Below are positions 51,092 to 60,611 of a stretch of 64,000 bases of DNA, piece after piece (position 1 is the first letter of the stretch; every line of letters begins with the position of its first letter). The notes beneath the pieces are model-generated. The model did no database searches, was not told the origin of the DNA, and saw only the letters and a list, made by a program, of their open reading frames with translations. Both the position numbers and the translations under genes were made by a program. The DNA comes from Chitinophaga filiformis (GTDB lineage: Bacteria > Bacteroidota > Bacteroidia > Chitinophagales > Chitinophagaceae). Location: positions 372,001 through 436,000 of the forward strand of contig NZ_FNBN01000006.1 in assembly GCF_900102545.1 (NCBI RefSeq). The letters are read 5' to 3'.

Positions 51092-54000
51092 TTAAAAGGA
51101 TACCCTCAGGTTAAGACCTACACTACGCACTGTCGGGATCTGTAAGGTTTCAAGACCTTGTCCGTTACCAGTGTTGAATGCTGTTTCAGGATCAATGTTA
51201 GGTACCTTCTTGTCTATATACCAGAGGTTACGTGCAGTTACCGTCAGATTAACTGCCTGCAGGCCCCATCTGTGGATCAGCTCCTGTGGCAATGCATATC
51301 CCAGTCTTACTTCACGCAGTTTGATGAAAGAAGCATTGTATACACTGCTCTCATTCAGGGAAGAGCTATACACAGATTTGTAATAAGTCTGTGCTGACAC
51401 GATCTGCTCATTCTTTTTACCATCTGCAGTTACACCATCGAAGACCATACCATCATGGTATACAGTTTCTCCACCAGGAGCTGCTGCATTGTGGTCTGCC
51501 AGGCGGATTGCTTTGGTAGCACCGTTATTGCCGGCATAGTAATAAGGAAGACCTCCATGTTCTGCATCACGGCCAGGCAGGCTCGCTGCCAGTACACCTG
51601 TATAGATACCGGTGTAATTAGTACCGGACCAGATCTGGCCACCCTGTCTTGTATCGATCAGGAAGCCTAATGTGAATCCTTTAAAGGAGAAGTTGTTGTT
51701 CACACTTCCCGTCCATTTCGGTGTATAGTAACCCAGTACTTTTTTGTCGTCAGCGATCTGCGGCGTACCTGCTGCAGTACCTGTTTCATTTACCAGGATA
51801 CGTCCCTGTGCATCGCGTTTGAAGGCTTTACCATACAGTGCACCATAACGTTTTCCTTTGCTGGCCAGTACCTGTATATTACCAGAGCTACCCAGCACAT
51901 AATCATTCAGGAATCCTTCTTTATCCAGCTCTACAACCTTACTGATGTTCTTCGCATAGTTGAAGTTGATATCCCAGCGGAAACCGGAAGCAGTAGTGAT
52001 TGGCGTACCACCTAAGGTTACTTCCACACCATGGTTGTTGATCTTACCTGCGTTCAGCAGTTTTTTCAGATAACCGGTAGTGGCACTTACGTCAGCCAGC
52101 AGGATCTGGTTGTAACTGCTGGATGTATAATAGGTCACATCAGTACGGATACGGTCATCGAAGAAACTTGCTTCCAGACCTACTTCTGATGCTTTGGTGA
52201 TCTCTGGTTTCAGATCTTTCTTCAGGAACTTATCATTCACGGTCAGCATTGGATTGCTACCGAAAGGCTGACTGAATGGATAAGTATTGATCAGCTGATA
52301 AGGAACTGCATCATTACCAACCTGCGCCCATCCACCTCTGATCTTCAGGAGAGACAATACATCACCTTTGACACCAAGCGCATCGCTCAACACCACAGAC
52401 GCATTCACAGAAGGATAGAAATAAGAGTTGTTTGCAGCAGGCAGTGTAGAAGAGCGGTCGTTACGTGCAGTAACGTTCAGGAAAGCCCAGTCCCTGAAGC
52501 TCAGCTGAGCAGATGCAAATGCACTGTATACTCTCAGTTTGGTGAATAAACTGGTAGAGATTAACGGATCCCTGGAGTTGTTCAGGGTATACACATCTTT
52601 TACAGCCAATTTAGGCGCCTGCTGATAGTTCTGTTCGAACTGATTGGTACGCTCGTTGGCACCGATCAATCCATCAATAGAGAAGTCGCTGTTAAGTTTC
52701 TTCTTTGCATTCAATGTAAACTCAATGTTGGTTTCTGTTACGAGGTAGTTATCTTCTGTATAGGAACCAAATGGAGTACCATTAGTATAGTATGCAACTT
52801 TGTATTTACGCTTGTCATTGTAAGTATCTGTACCCACGCGCAGATTAGCAGAGAGCCAGTTGGTGATTTCGTAAGAGAGACGGGCATTTCCGAAGAAACG
52901 GTTACGTACCTGTCCTACTGTATTTTCGTTCTGGATCCAGTAAGGATTGCTGTAATAGCTGTGGTTCCAGTTGTAATCTGTACCATCTGCATTCTTGTAA
53001 TTGCGCAGCAGTTTGGTATCTACCTGGCGGCCAAACCAGATGAACTGCAGGGTCACACTGTTGCCTCGACGACCATCCACACCCGGCAGGTTGTCTGCAC
53101 CGCCCCTGGTATAGTTGGCAAATGTACTCAGGGTCAGTTTAGGCGCGATACGGTAAGTACTGTTCAGTGTAAATGAGTTACGGGTGATACCTGTATTAGG
53201 CAGGATACCGGTCTGTTTGGTATTATTGTAAGAGAAACGGTAATCGAGTTTCTCATTGCTGCCACCTACTGATAAACCATTATTCAGTGTATAACCTGTT
53301 TCATAGAAATCTCTTACGTTATCAGGATGCGGCACAAAAGGAGCCGGCTGACCATTAGAGAAGAACTGGGGAATGAGGCGGCCATCCATTTTCGGGCCCC
53401 AGCTTTCATCTGTACCATCATTCAATCCACCACCTTTACCATCTACATAAGAGAACTGTCCGCCAGAACCCTGTCCATATACATCCTGGAACTTAGGCAG
53501 TACCAGCAGGCTCTCGAAGGTAGCGCTGGAATTTACAGTAATACCCAGGCCTTTGGCGCCTTTACCGGTCTTGGTTTTGATCACCAGTACACCGGCGGCT
53601 GCGCGTGAACCGTACAAAGCCGCAGCGTTAGGGCCTTTCAGTACGCTCAGCGATTCGATATCGTCGGGGTTCAGATCGGAGATGGCATTAGCGAAGTCAC
53701 GACCAGTACCCACACCCAGCTGACTGTTATCTACCGGCACACCATCTATAATGAACAGTGGCTGGTTGTTACCCGCGATAGAAGTTTCACCACGGATGAT
53801 GATACGGGAAGAACCCAGGTTACCCTGGCTGTTGGTCACCGTTACACCGGCGATCTTACCTGCCAGTGCATTTACCAGGTTGGTTTCTTTGGCTTCCGCG
53901 ATATCTTTCGACTTCAGTTCCTGTACGGCATAACCGAGGGAACGTTTTTCTCTGGAAATGCCCAGCGCAGTTACCACTACTTCATTCAGCTTGCTTTCAG

Positions 54001-54301
54001 CGCTTTCCAGTGCAATATTGATCACCTTACCAGTACCCACTACCTGGTCTACCGGACTATAACCTATGAAAGAGAAACGAAGTGTGTCGGTTGGTTTTGC
54101 TGTGATAGAGAACTTACCATCAGCATCAGTGGTTGTACCACGGTTGGTTCCCTTGATAGTAACGATCGCACCCGGAATACGTTGTGCATCGGAGCGGGAG
54201 GTAACAACACCGGATACTTTGTTATCCTGCGCCTGTGCCCATTGCAGACCCAGTACCAGGAACAGCAGTATGCCAGCTGTTGCTTTTAAATGTTTGATCA
54301 T
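51092..54301 (-). CDS. SusC-family TonB-dependent outer-membrane transporter
   Basis: A 1069-residue receptor. ATG 54301 is chosen because a signal peptide (LGLQWAQAQ, about 25 residues) starts there; a frame 51 bases longer adds no signal. A carboxypeptidase-like domain follows at about 28-105 (VSGVVTSRSDAQRIPGAIVT), then VVTALGISREKRSLGYAVQE, the plug with IDGVPVDNSQLG, and a long barrel. The 'TALGISREKRSLGY' form marks the SusC subgroup that pairs with SusD-like type 2 proteins, as here. Import of an unknown glycan or peptide is expected. Confidence 0.95.
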   Translation of the reverse strand: MIKHLKATAGILLFLVLGLQWAQAQDNKVSGVVTSRSDAQRIPGAIVTIKGTNRGTTTDADGKFSITAKPTDTLRFSFIGYSPVDQVVGTGKVINIALESAESKLNEVVVTALGISREKRSLGYAVQELKSKDIAEAKETNLVNALAGKIAGVTVTNSQGNLGSSRIIIRGETSIAGNNQPLFIIDGVPVDNSQLGVGTGRDFANAISDLNPDDIESLSVLKGPNAAALYGSRAAAGVLVIKTKTGKGAKGLGITVNSSATFESLLVLPKFQDVYGQGSGGQFSYVDGKGGGLNDGTDESWGPKMDGRLIPQFFSNGQPAPFVPHPDNVRDFYETGYTLNNGLSVGGSNEKLDYRFSYNNTKQTGILPNTGITRNSFTLNSTYRIAPKLTLSTFANYTRGGADNLPGVDGRRGNSVTLQFIWFGRQVDTKLLRNYKNADGTDYNWNHSYYSNPYWIQNENTVGQVRNRFFGNARLSYEITNWLSANLRVGTDTYNDKRKYKVAYYTNGTPFGSYTEDNYLVTETNIEFTLNAKKKLNSDFSIDGLIGANERTNQFEQNYQQAPKLAVKDVYTLNNSRDPLISTSLFTKLRVYSAFASAQLSFRDWAFLNVTARNDRSSTLPAANNSYFYPSVNASVVLSDALGVKGDVLSLLKIRGGWAQVGNDAVPYQLINTYPFSQPFGSNPMLTVNDKFLKKDLKPEITKASEVGLEASFFDDRIRTDVTYYTSSSYNQILLADVSATTGYLKKLLNAGKINNHGVEVTLGGTPITTASGFRWDINFNYAKNISKVVELDKEGFLNDYVLGSSGNIQVLASKGKRYGALYGKAFKRDAQGRILVNETGTAAGTPQIADDKKVLGYYTPKWTGSVNNNFSFKGFTLGFLIDTRQGGQIWSGTNYTGIYTGVLAASLPGRDAEHGGLPYYYAGNNGATKAIRLADHNAAAPGGETVYHDGMVFDGVTADGKKNEQIVSAQTYYKSVYSSSLNESSVYNASFIKLREVRLGYALPQELIHRWGLQAVNLTVTARNLWYIDKKVPNIDPETAFNTGNGQGLETLQIPTVRSVGLNLRVSF

Positions 54302-54429
54302 TGTATCAGATTTACGAAGTGTTTTAAGATGATTGCTGGTCTGTCCGGGCAATGAAATGTCCCTCTGCCGGACGACCCGCAGTTACGACGATTAGATGGT
54401 TTCTGTTAATTAATTATCTGAAACAGGTT

Positions 54430-54445
54430 TTACATGCACATGTAA
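54430..54445. promoter_or_regulatory. Inverted repeat upstream of susC 2
   Basis: TTACATG-CA-CATGTAA, perfect 7-base arms with a 2-base spacer, 129 bases before the susC start. It is the only clear symmetric site in the 54302-54674 gap, which holds no gene. It could be an operator. Confidence 0.35.
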
Positions 54446-54674
54446 GAGGAACAATGCATGCCGGTACAACACCGGGACATGGTTTCGGCTGATTTACTAC
54501 AGACTCCTGCTGCTGTACCCTGATTGAACATATAGGCTATGACCATTTAACTGTTGGCTTTAATACTGCGCCAAAATTAACATATATTTAGTAACCTACA
54601 AAACAAGTAGACTTAATAGGCTGAATAATATTTATATTCGTTTAAATACTATCAATAGCGGGAGAAATAAGTAT

Positions 54675-55433
54675 CTATTGGTCCTCTCCGGGCAATAATC
54701 CTGCATCCTGCAACTGTTTTTTCACCGCCGGATTAGCACTGTACTTAGAAATGGGGCCCTTCAGATTCTTTGCATCGAGGGTTAAGGGATTGAATTTATC
54801 GCGGAATGCACCAGCAAAAGCGTTACCATATATCAGGTTCATCCAGGTGTAATAAGGCTCATATCGGCCATATCCCCGGTATTGCCAGAACTGGTCCATC
54901 TGTTTGGTAAACTGCTCCAGGCCGGCGCTGAACTCCTGTTCCGTAGCCTTTGTAACAGGAGGCTTCCGCTTCAGCGCATCCAGTTGTTCCTGTTTATAGA
55001 GGGTGATACTGAAATGAGAACCAGTATCTTTTTTAATTGCGGCCAGCGCTTCCTGCATAGTCTTATATCCATTATCCACACCATCTGCACAGAACATCAC
55101 CAGGGAATCCTGTCGCTTGAAGTACTGGAATGTAGTGCAGAAATAGATGTTATCGTCCGACAGATGGATCGTATACATTCTGCCATTATCAAAGACCCGC
55201 TTTACTTCCAGGTGCTGCTCCCCGCCTCCCCTGCCAGACGCCCCTGCTAACTTTACCTGCCGGGAAGGACCGCCTGTGTTTCCTATCACCAGTTCATCAT
55301 CATCGATCTTCAGATGACAAACCGGTGTATTTCCGGTAGTAAATGTATACCAGTCCCCTTTCTGTGCGAATACGGGAGAGATCTGTGTACACAATGCAAA
55401 AAGACAGCAGAGGCTAATAGACAAGGATCGCAT
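54675..55433 (-). CDS. Secreted protein of unknown function, 252 aa
   Basis: I do not recognise the family. A signal peptide (about 1-23, SPVFAQ) indicates export. The first half is beta-rich with VCHLKIDDDELVIGN and a Gly-rich loop (ASGRGGGEQ); two Cys near residues 98 and 114 may form a disulphide. The second half is helical and rich in aromatic residues (FWQYRGYGRYEPYYTWMNLI). It ends in acidic DAGLLPGEDQ. It stands between the amidase (17 bases) and SusC on the same strand, so it could belong to the same transcript as the amidase. Confidence 0.7.
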   Translation of the reverse strand: MRSLSISLCCLFALCTQISPVFAQKGDWYTFTTGNTPVCHLKIDDDELVIGNTGGPSRQVKLAGASGRGGGEQHLEVKRVFDNGRMYTIHLSDDNIYFCTTFQYFKRQDSLVMFCADGVDNGYKTMQEALAAIKKDTGSHFSITLYKQEQLDALKRKPPVTKATEQEFSAGLEQFTKQMDQFWQYRGYGRYEPYYTWMNLIYGNAFAGAFRDKFNPLTLDAKNLKGPISKYSANPAVKKQLQDAGLLPGEDQ

Positions 55434-55450
55434 AACGTTATTTAAAAAGG

Positions 55451-56278
55451 TTATTCACTTTGTTGCATGAGACTGAATAGTATCTTCTTCTCCCCTTCAT
55501 CAAGATCAATACCAGTTGTGGAATCAGCAGGAATAAAATGCCTTTTGAAGGCTTTTATAGCAGCCACTGAATCCCTGGTGTCATAGCCAACAATACGCAG
55601 TGCCTGTTTGCTGTTGAAATCTCCCGGCAGGATGATCTTTGCGGTGTCGCCATACCACAAGCCAAAACCCTTCTCTGCCAGCTGCTGCCAGGGGAAATAA
55701 GCGCTGGGATCTACCTTACGGCTGGGAGCAATATCTCCGTGACCAATGAAATTGGCTGCCGGAATATTATACCGGTGCTTCAGGGAATCCAGCAACACCA
55801 TCAGACTGTTAATCTGCTGTGGCTGAAACGGCACAAGCCCGTTGTTGTCCAGCTCAATTCCGATAGAGCAGGAGTTCATATCGGTTACATTGCCCCATTT
55901 GGACAAGCCGGCATGCCATGCACGCAGATAATCGTTCAGCATATGATTGATCGTTCCGTCGCCACAGATCACATAATGTGCGCTTACCTGTGTACGGGGA
56001 AGAGTGAAGGTGCGGAAGGTGGAATCGCAGGAGCCCTGCGCTGTATGATGAATGATAACATAGTTAGGCTTCCGCATATTAAAATTCGTGGTGCCGATCC
56101 AGTTCACTGCTGCAGGGGCGCCTTCTGCTGGTACCTGTGAAGGCTGTGCTCTCAGTACACTGGCATATTGTTTTGCCTGCTGACGGTACGCCTTATTGGT
56201 CGTTGCATAAGGTTTAGGCGCACAACTGTATATTGTTGCGGCCATTACCCATAATATTAAACGTGGATATTGCTTCAT
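55451..56278 (-). CDS. N-acetylmuramoyl-L-alanine amidase (Amidase_2), lipoprotein
   Basis: A 275-residue protein with a lipobox (ATIYSC, about residue 19). The Amidase_2 domain spans about 60-215: VIIHHTAQGSCDSTFRTF gives the first zinc His, LRAWHAGLSKWGNVTDMNSCS the second region, and FIGHGDIAPSRKVDPSAYFPW the last His and Asp. This is the AmpD pattern for cleaving the bond between muramic acid and the peptide. The lipid anchor places it in the periplasm rather than the cytosol. It follows GH92 after a hairpin and precedes the unknown secreted protein. Confidence 0.9.
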   Translation of the reverse strand: MKQYPRLILWVMAATIYSCAPKPYATTNKAYRQQAKQYASVLRAQPSQVPAEGAPAAVNWIGTTNFNMRKPNYVIIHHTAQGSCDSTFRTFTLPRTQVSAHYVICGDGTINHMLNDYLRAWHAGLSKWGNVTDMNSCSIGIELDNNGLVPFQPQQINSLMVLLDSLKHRYNIPAANFIGHGDIAPSRKVDPSAYFPWQQLAEKGFGLWYGDTAKIILPGDFNSKQALRIVGYDTRDSVAAIKAFKRHFIPADSTTGIDLDEGEKKILFSLMQQSE

Positions 56279-56322
56279 TGTATTCATCTTTGGTATCTTA
56301 ATTTAATGATTATCCGTTAATT

Positions 56323-56359
56323 AACAAGCCCGGCTCTATTAAAACGAGCCGGGCTTGTT
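56323..56359 (-). terminator. Terminator-like hairpin after GH92
   Basis: A perfect 14-bp GC-rich stem (56323-56336 with 56346-56359) with a 9-base loop, 38 bases after the GH92 stop and 45 bases before the amidase start. The T tract on the minus strand is weak, so partial read-through into the amidase gene is possible. Confidence 0.65.
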
Positions 56360-56396
56360 GTTAGTATTATTGATGTCAGTCTACGGACCGATCAAC

Positions 56397-58685
56397 CTAT
56401 TTCAGTTCCTGTGACAGGGAATAAGGCGCATCCTTGTCAGCGGTACCTCTTGTCTTGTTAGGCACTGCATCCATATCGAAATTGATGGTAGCACCTTTCA
56501 TGAGCGCATTGTGATCGAGCCAGTTATTGGTATATGGCTTGCCGTTGAAGGTCATGCCTTTTACATAACGGTTTGCTTCGCTGTTCTTAGGAGCGGAGAT
56601 GATCACCTGTTTGCCATTTTCCAGGGTCACGGTGGTCTTTTTAAATAAAGGCGCACCTACTACATACTGTTGTGTACCCGGACATACAGGATAGAAGCCC
56701 ATCGCCGTAAATACATACCAGGCAGAAGTCTGACCATTATCCTCATCACCACAATATCCTTCAGGAGTAGCAGAATACAGGCGGTTCATTACCTCTCTCA
56801 GCCAGTACTGTGCCTTCCATGGCTCACCACCATAGTTGTACAGGTAGATCATGTGCTGGATAGGCTGGTTACCATGTGCATACTGTCCCATGTTCATGAT
56901 CTGCATTTCGCGGATCTCATGGATAGTACCACCATAGTAGCTGTCGTCATATACCGGAGCCATAGCAAATACAGAGTCCAGCATAGCTGTGAAAGTCTTT
57001 TTACCACCCATCAGGTCAATCAGGCCCTGTACGTCGTGGAATACAGACCAGGTATAGTGCCAGCTGTTACCTTCAGTGAAGGCATCACCCCATTTGAAAG
57101 GGTTGAAAGGAGTCTGGAACTTGCCATCTTTGTTCTTACCACGCATCAGTTTTGTTTCAGGATCGAATACATTGCGGTAGTTGCGGGCCTGTTTTGCGAA
57201 CCTTTCTACTTCAGCAGCCGGGCGTTTCAGCGCCTTCGCCAGTTTGTAGATGGTGAAGTCGTCATATGAATATTCGAGTGTACGGGCAGTGTTCTCGTTC
57301 ACGTTCACGTCATAAGGCACATATCCCAGCTCATTGTAATATTTCACACCAGCGCGGCCCACAGAGGTCAGCGGACCAGCATTATCTGCATTTTTCAGGA
57401 TCGCTTCATAAGCAGTGTTCACATCAAAACCAGTCACACCTTTTAAATAAGCGTCTGCGATCAGGGATGCAGAGTTAGAACCGATCATACAATCACGGTG
57501 ACCAGGACTTGCCCACTCAGGTAACCAGCCACTTTCTTTGTAAGCATTCACCATGCCTTCCATGATGTGCGCATTCATAGATGGGTACATCAGGTTGAAG
57601 AATGGGAACACAGCACGGAAAGTATCCCAGAAACCATTGTCGGTGAACATGTAACCCGGCAGTACCTGGCCATTGTAAGGGCTGTAGTGTACTACGGCGC
57701 CTTTAGCGTCATATTCATAGAATTTGCGTGGGAACAGCATCGCACGATACAGGCAGGAGTAGAAGGTGCGTGTCTGGTCGGAAGTACCGCCTTCTACCTT
57801 GATGCGGCTCAGCTCTTTGTTCCAGGCAGCCTTTGCCTTGTCTTTAACAGCGTCAAAACTACTGCTACCGATCTCCTTCTGCAGGTTCAGCTCCGCCTGT
57901 TCAGGACTTATAAAGGAAGATGCTACTTTTACGTTCACCTTCTCCCCTTTTACAGTGGCAAAACCGATTACAGCGCCAACGTGTTTGTCCTGGGCTTCTG
58001 CTTCACCGGCTTTCAGTTCGCCGTTTTTGAAGGTAGCCACATAAGTGAATGGCTTATCGAAAGTCAGTACGAAGTAGTTCTTAAAGTTAGCAGGCACGCC
58101 ACCGCTATTTTTGGTGGTATAACCAACTATCTTATGTTCAGCCTGTAATACCTTGATATAAGAACCTTTATCCAGGGCGTCGATCACCAGAAAGGCGCTG
58201 TCAGTCTTAGGATAGGTAAGACGGATAGCCGCTGCCCTTTCGGTGGGCGTGATCTCAGTGGTCACGTCATGGTCGGCCAGGTATACGCTATAATAATATG
58301 GTTTGGATACTTCTGCTTTATGAGAGAACCAGCTGGCCCTGTCATCTTCTTTGAATTTTACCTTCCCGGTTACCGGCATGATGGCAAACTGACCATAGTC
58401 GTTGATCCACGGACTGGGCTGGTGGGTCTGTTTAAAACCGCGCAGTTTATCAGAATCATAGGTATAAGCCCAACCGTCTCCCATTTTACCGGTTTGCGGC
58501 ATCCAGAAGTTCATACCCCATGGAGTGGCGATAGCGGGATAGGTGTTACCAGTAGACAGGGATCCTTTGGAATCGGTACCCATTAGCGGGTTGACCCATT
58601 CTACCGGATCGGTTACGCTGTTGACGGTTTGCGCCTTTACCCAGCAGGAGGCAAGCATAAGGGCGGAAAAAATAACTCTTTTCAT
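56397..58685 (-). CDS. GH92 alpha-mannosidase (probable alpha-1,2)
   Basis: A 762-residue secreted enzyme with a signal peptide (about 1-18, WVKAQ). EWVNPLMGTDSKGSLSTGNT is the GH92 start and IATPWGMNFWMPQTG the next block. FTEGNSWHYTWSVFHDVQG holds the probable acid Glu, and YCGDEDNGQTSAWYVFTAMG carries the Asp pair acting as base. GH92 enzymes are calcium-dependent exo-alpha-mannosidases acting on N-glycans and fungal mannan. It sits upstream of an amidase, an unknown secreted protein and SusC/SusD pair 2, all on the same strand, so these may form a mannoglycan utilisation locus. Confidence 0.94.
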   Translation of the reverse strand: MKRVIFSALMLASCWVKAQTVNSVTDPVEWVNPLMGTDSKGSLSTGNTYPAIATPWGMNFWMPQTGKMGDGWAYTYDSDKLRGFKQTHQPSPWINDYGQFAIMPVTGKVKFKEDDRASWFSHKAEVSKPYYYSVYLADHDVTTEITPTERAAAIRLTYPKTDSAFLVIDALDKGSYIKVLQAEHKIVGYTTKNSGGVPANFKNYFVLTFDKPFTYVATFKNGELKAGEAEAQDKHVGAVIGFATVKGEKVNVKVASSFISPEQAELNLQKEIGSSSFDAVKDKAKAAWNKELSRIKVEGGTSDQTRTFYSCLYRAMLFPRKFYEYDAKGAVVHYSPYNGQVLPGYMFTDNGFWDTFRAVFPFFNLMYPSMNAHIMEGMVNAYKESGWLPEWASPGHRDCMIGSNSASLIADAYLKGVTGFDVNTAYEAILKNADNAGPLTSVGRAGVKYYNELGYVPYDVNVNENTARTLEYSYDDFTIYKLAKALKRPAAEVERFAKQARNYRNVFDPETKLMRGKNKDGKFQTPFNPFKWGDAFTEGNSWHYTWSVFHDVQGLIDLMGGKKTFTAMLDSVFAMAPVYDDSYYGGTIHEIREMQIMNMGQYAHGNQPIQHMIYLYNYGGEPWKAQYWLREVMNRLYSATPEGYCGDEDNGQTSAWYVFTAMGFYPVCPGTQQYVVGAPLFKKTTVTLENGKQVIISAPKNSEANRYVKGMTFNGKPYTNNWLDHNALMKGATINFDMDAVPNKTRGTADKDAPYSLSQELK

Positions 58686-58803
58686 GTTGAGACGGATGGA
58701 ATTTTAGCTTTTTATAGTCTGTAAAAATAGCTTTTCAGGCGAAAAATAAGAGTCTATTTTTTAAAATTGCGAAACCGTGACTGATAGCGAGGCTTAAATG
58801 ATT

Positions 58804-58811
58804 TAGCTTTG
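58804..58811 (+). promoter_or_regulatory. Candidate -7 promoter element for the S41 peptidase
   Basis: TAGCTTTG followed by CA is an exact TAnnTTTG match in the 358-base region between the divergent GH92 and S41 genes. It would give a leader of about 230 bases. No -33 TTTG is clear. Confidence 0.35.
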
Positions 58812-59043
58812 CACGTCGGAATGCCATCTTTATTTTAAAACTTAATATGTTTTAACCACAGGAATAAACCTGCCCCAACTTTTAAAGTCAAACGATAGAT
58901 TTTGTCGTTTGACAGACGAAAAGAGGCCATGTGATGTTTCTTTATACGACAAGATGCCAATCTGCCGTTTAAAATTCAAATCAAATCACTGCGAATGTTC
59001 GCAATTCCCATTTCAAGTCAACTACCTAAAAGAACATGAACAT

Positions 59044-60609
59044 ATGAACAAACATTTTACGCTAGCCATGAAAATGGTTGTAGCGGGTGTTGTTTTCAGC
59101 GCTGTATTCAGCGCCTGTCGTAAGAAAGACAGTACCAAGGTGGACAATACTACGCCAACATCCTCAACAGTCGTAACAGATGAAGATTCCCTCAAATATC
59201 TTATGTACCGCATTATGCAGGTAACATATGTGGATGGGGGCCGTAACAAAACGACCGACCTGCCAACTTATTTCTGGTATACCCAGGTTCCGCAACTGGA
59301 TCCTTCCAGCAGCACTTACGCCACTGCTGATGATCTGTTGAGTACGATGAAAACGTATTCCAAGAATAGCGCCGGCACCGTACTGGACCGCTATAGCTTC
59401 CTGGACCGTACGGGTTCATTGTCCAGTTCATTACAGAATGGTCTTTCCGAAACCTTTAATAAAGTAAGCGCTACCGGCAACTATGGGATGGAGGTCAGCT
59501 ATGCTTCTGATGGCTCCAAATCTTACCTGTATATTGTCTATGCGGATAAAAACTCTCCTGCCGGCCAGAAAGGTCTGACCCGGGGGGATGAGATCACTGC
59601 CGTAAACGGAGACAGCAATATCAGTTACGACGGAGCCAACGGCGCTAATGTCTCCAAAGTAACCAATGCCATCTATTACTCCACCTCGGTGACCTTAAAG
59701 GTAAAAAAGGCAGTAACAGGCGCCGAGGCTAACTATACGCTTACTTCCGGCACTTTCACCATCAACCCCGTGTTGTTTGACACTGTTTACACGGTGAATA
59801 GTCAGAAGGTAGGCTACTTTGTCTTTTACACCTTCACCAGCACCTACAATACGCAGGGAGCCGCTACTTTGACGAAAACCAAACTGGACGCCCTTTTCGC
59901 CAAGTACAAAGCAGCAGGCATCACCAACCTGATAGTAGACCTGCGTTACAACCAGGGTGGTTCTGTTACCACGGCCGAATACCTGGACAGTGCCATCGCT
60001 CCTGCTTCTGCAGCCGGCAAAACGATGTACTACTACCAGTATAATGATAAGCTAACAGCTAACCTTGACGGTACGGGACTGGAAACCAGTGTGAAGTTTC
60101 CGAATGTCACCGGCGGACTGAATCTCAACAATGTGTTCTTCATCACAGGCTCACACACGGCTTCTGCCAGTGAGCTGACGCTGAATAACCTGCTGCCTTA
60201 CATGAATGTGAAACTGGTTGGAGATACTACTTATGGTAAGCCGGTAGGTTTTATCACTTTCAACATCTCAAAGTATGACAGCACACATACCAAGCAATAC
60301 CTTGCCGACCTGTATGCTATCAACTTTGCTACGGAGAATGCCAGCCACGTAGGCGGTTATTATACAGGGATAGCGCCCGACCAGGTAGCGAACGACTATG
60401 TCAATGTTCCCTGGGGATACAGGAATGATGATGAGAACCTGGACAGGATCTTCAGTTATATCACTACCGGCAGCTTTGCCAGGACATCCGCCAACGCCCG
60501 TGTGCTGACAGAAACCGCTGTCAACCAGCGTGCCGCTATCCCATCGTCTATCGCTTCTCCCCGCTTCAACGGGATGGTGGATTATCGTATAGGTAAACGG
60601 ATTCAATAA
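59044..60609 (+). CDS. S41-family (C-terminal processing) peptidase, lipoprotein
   Basis: A 521-residue protein. ATG 59044 begins a lipoprotein signal (AVFSAC, Cys22-25 region); a longer frame from 58909 has no signal and is rejected. A PDZ-like domain lies at about 150-235 (GLTRGDEITAVNGDSN). The S41 domain from about 255 has FVFYTFTSTYN and IVDLRYNQGGSVTTAEYL. The catalytic dyad is Ser374 (HTASASEL) and Lys399 (YGKPVG), 25 residues apart as in plant D1 protease. It probably cleaves C-termini of periplasmic or surface proteins. It converges with the aldo/keto reductase with two bases between the stops. Confidence 0.9.
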   Translation: MNKHFTLAMKMVVAGVVFSAVFSACRKKDSTKVDNTTPTSSTVVTDEDSLKYLMYRIMQVTYVDGGRNKTTDLPTYFWYTQVPQLDPSSSTYATADDLLSTMKTYSKNSAGTVLDRYSFLDRTGSLSSSLQNGLSETFNKVSATGNYGMEVSYASDGSKSYLYIVYADKNSPAGQKGLTRGDEITAVNGDSNISYDGANGANVSKVTNAIYYSTSVTLKVKKAVTGAEANYTLTSGTFTINPVLFDTVYTVNSQKVGYFVFYTFTSTYNTQGAATLTKTKLDALFAKYKAAGITNLIVDLRYNQGGSVTTAEYLDSAIAPASAAGKTMYYYQYNDKLTANLDGTGLETSVKFPNVTGGLNLNNVFFITGSHTASASELTLNNLLPYMNVKLVGDTTYGKPVGFITFNISKYDSTHTKQYLADLYAINFATENASHVGGYYTGIAPDQVANDYVNVPWGYRNDDENLDRIFSYITTGSFARTSANARVLTETAVNQRAAIPSSIASPRFNGMVDYRIGKRIQ

Positions 60610-60611
60610 TA

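Noticed and set aside
57567..58148. 193-codon plus-strand frame inside GH92
   Set aside because: A long antisense shadow of a strongly supported GH92 gene.
59044..60609. S41 gene starting at 58909
   Set aside because: The extra 45 residues contain no signal peptide, whereas ATG 59044 starts a good lipoprotein signal.
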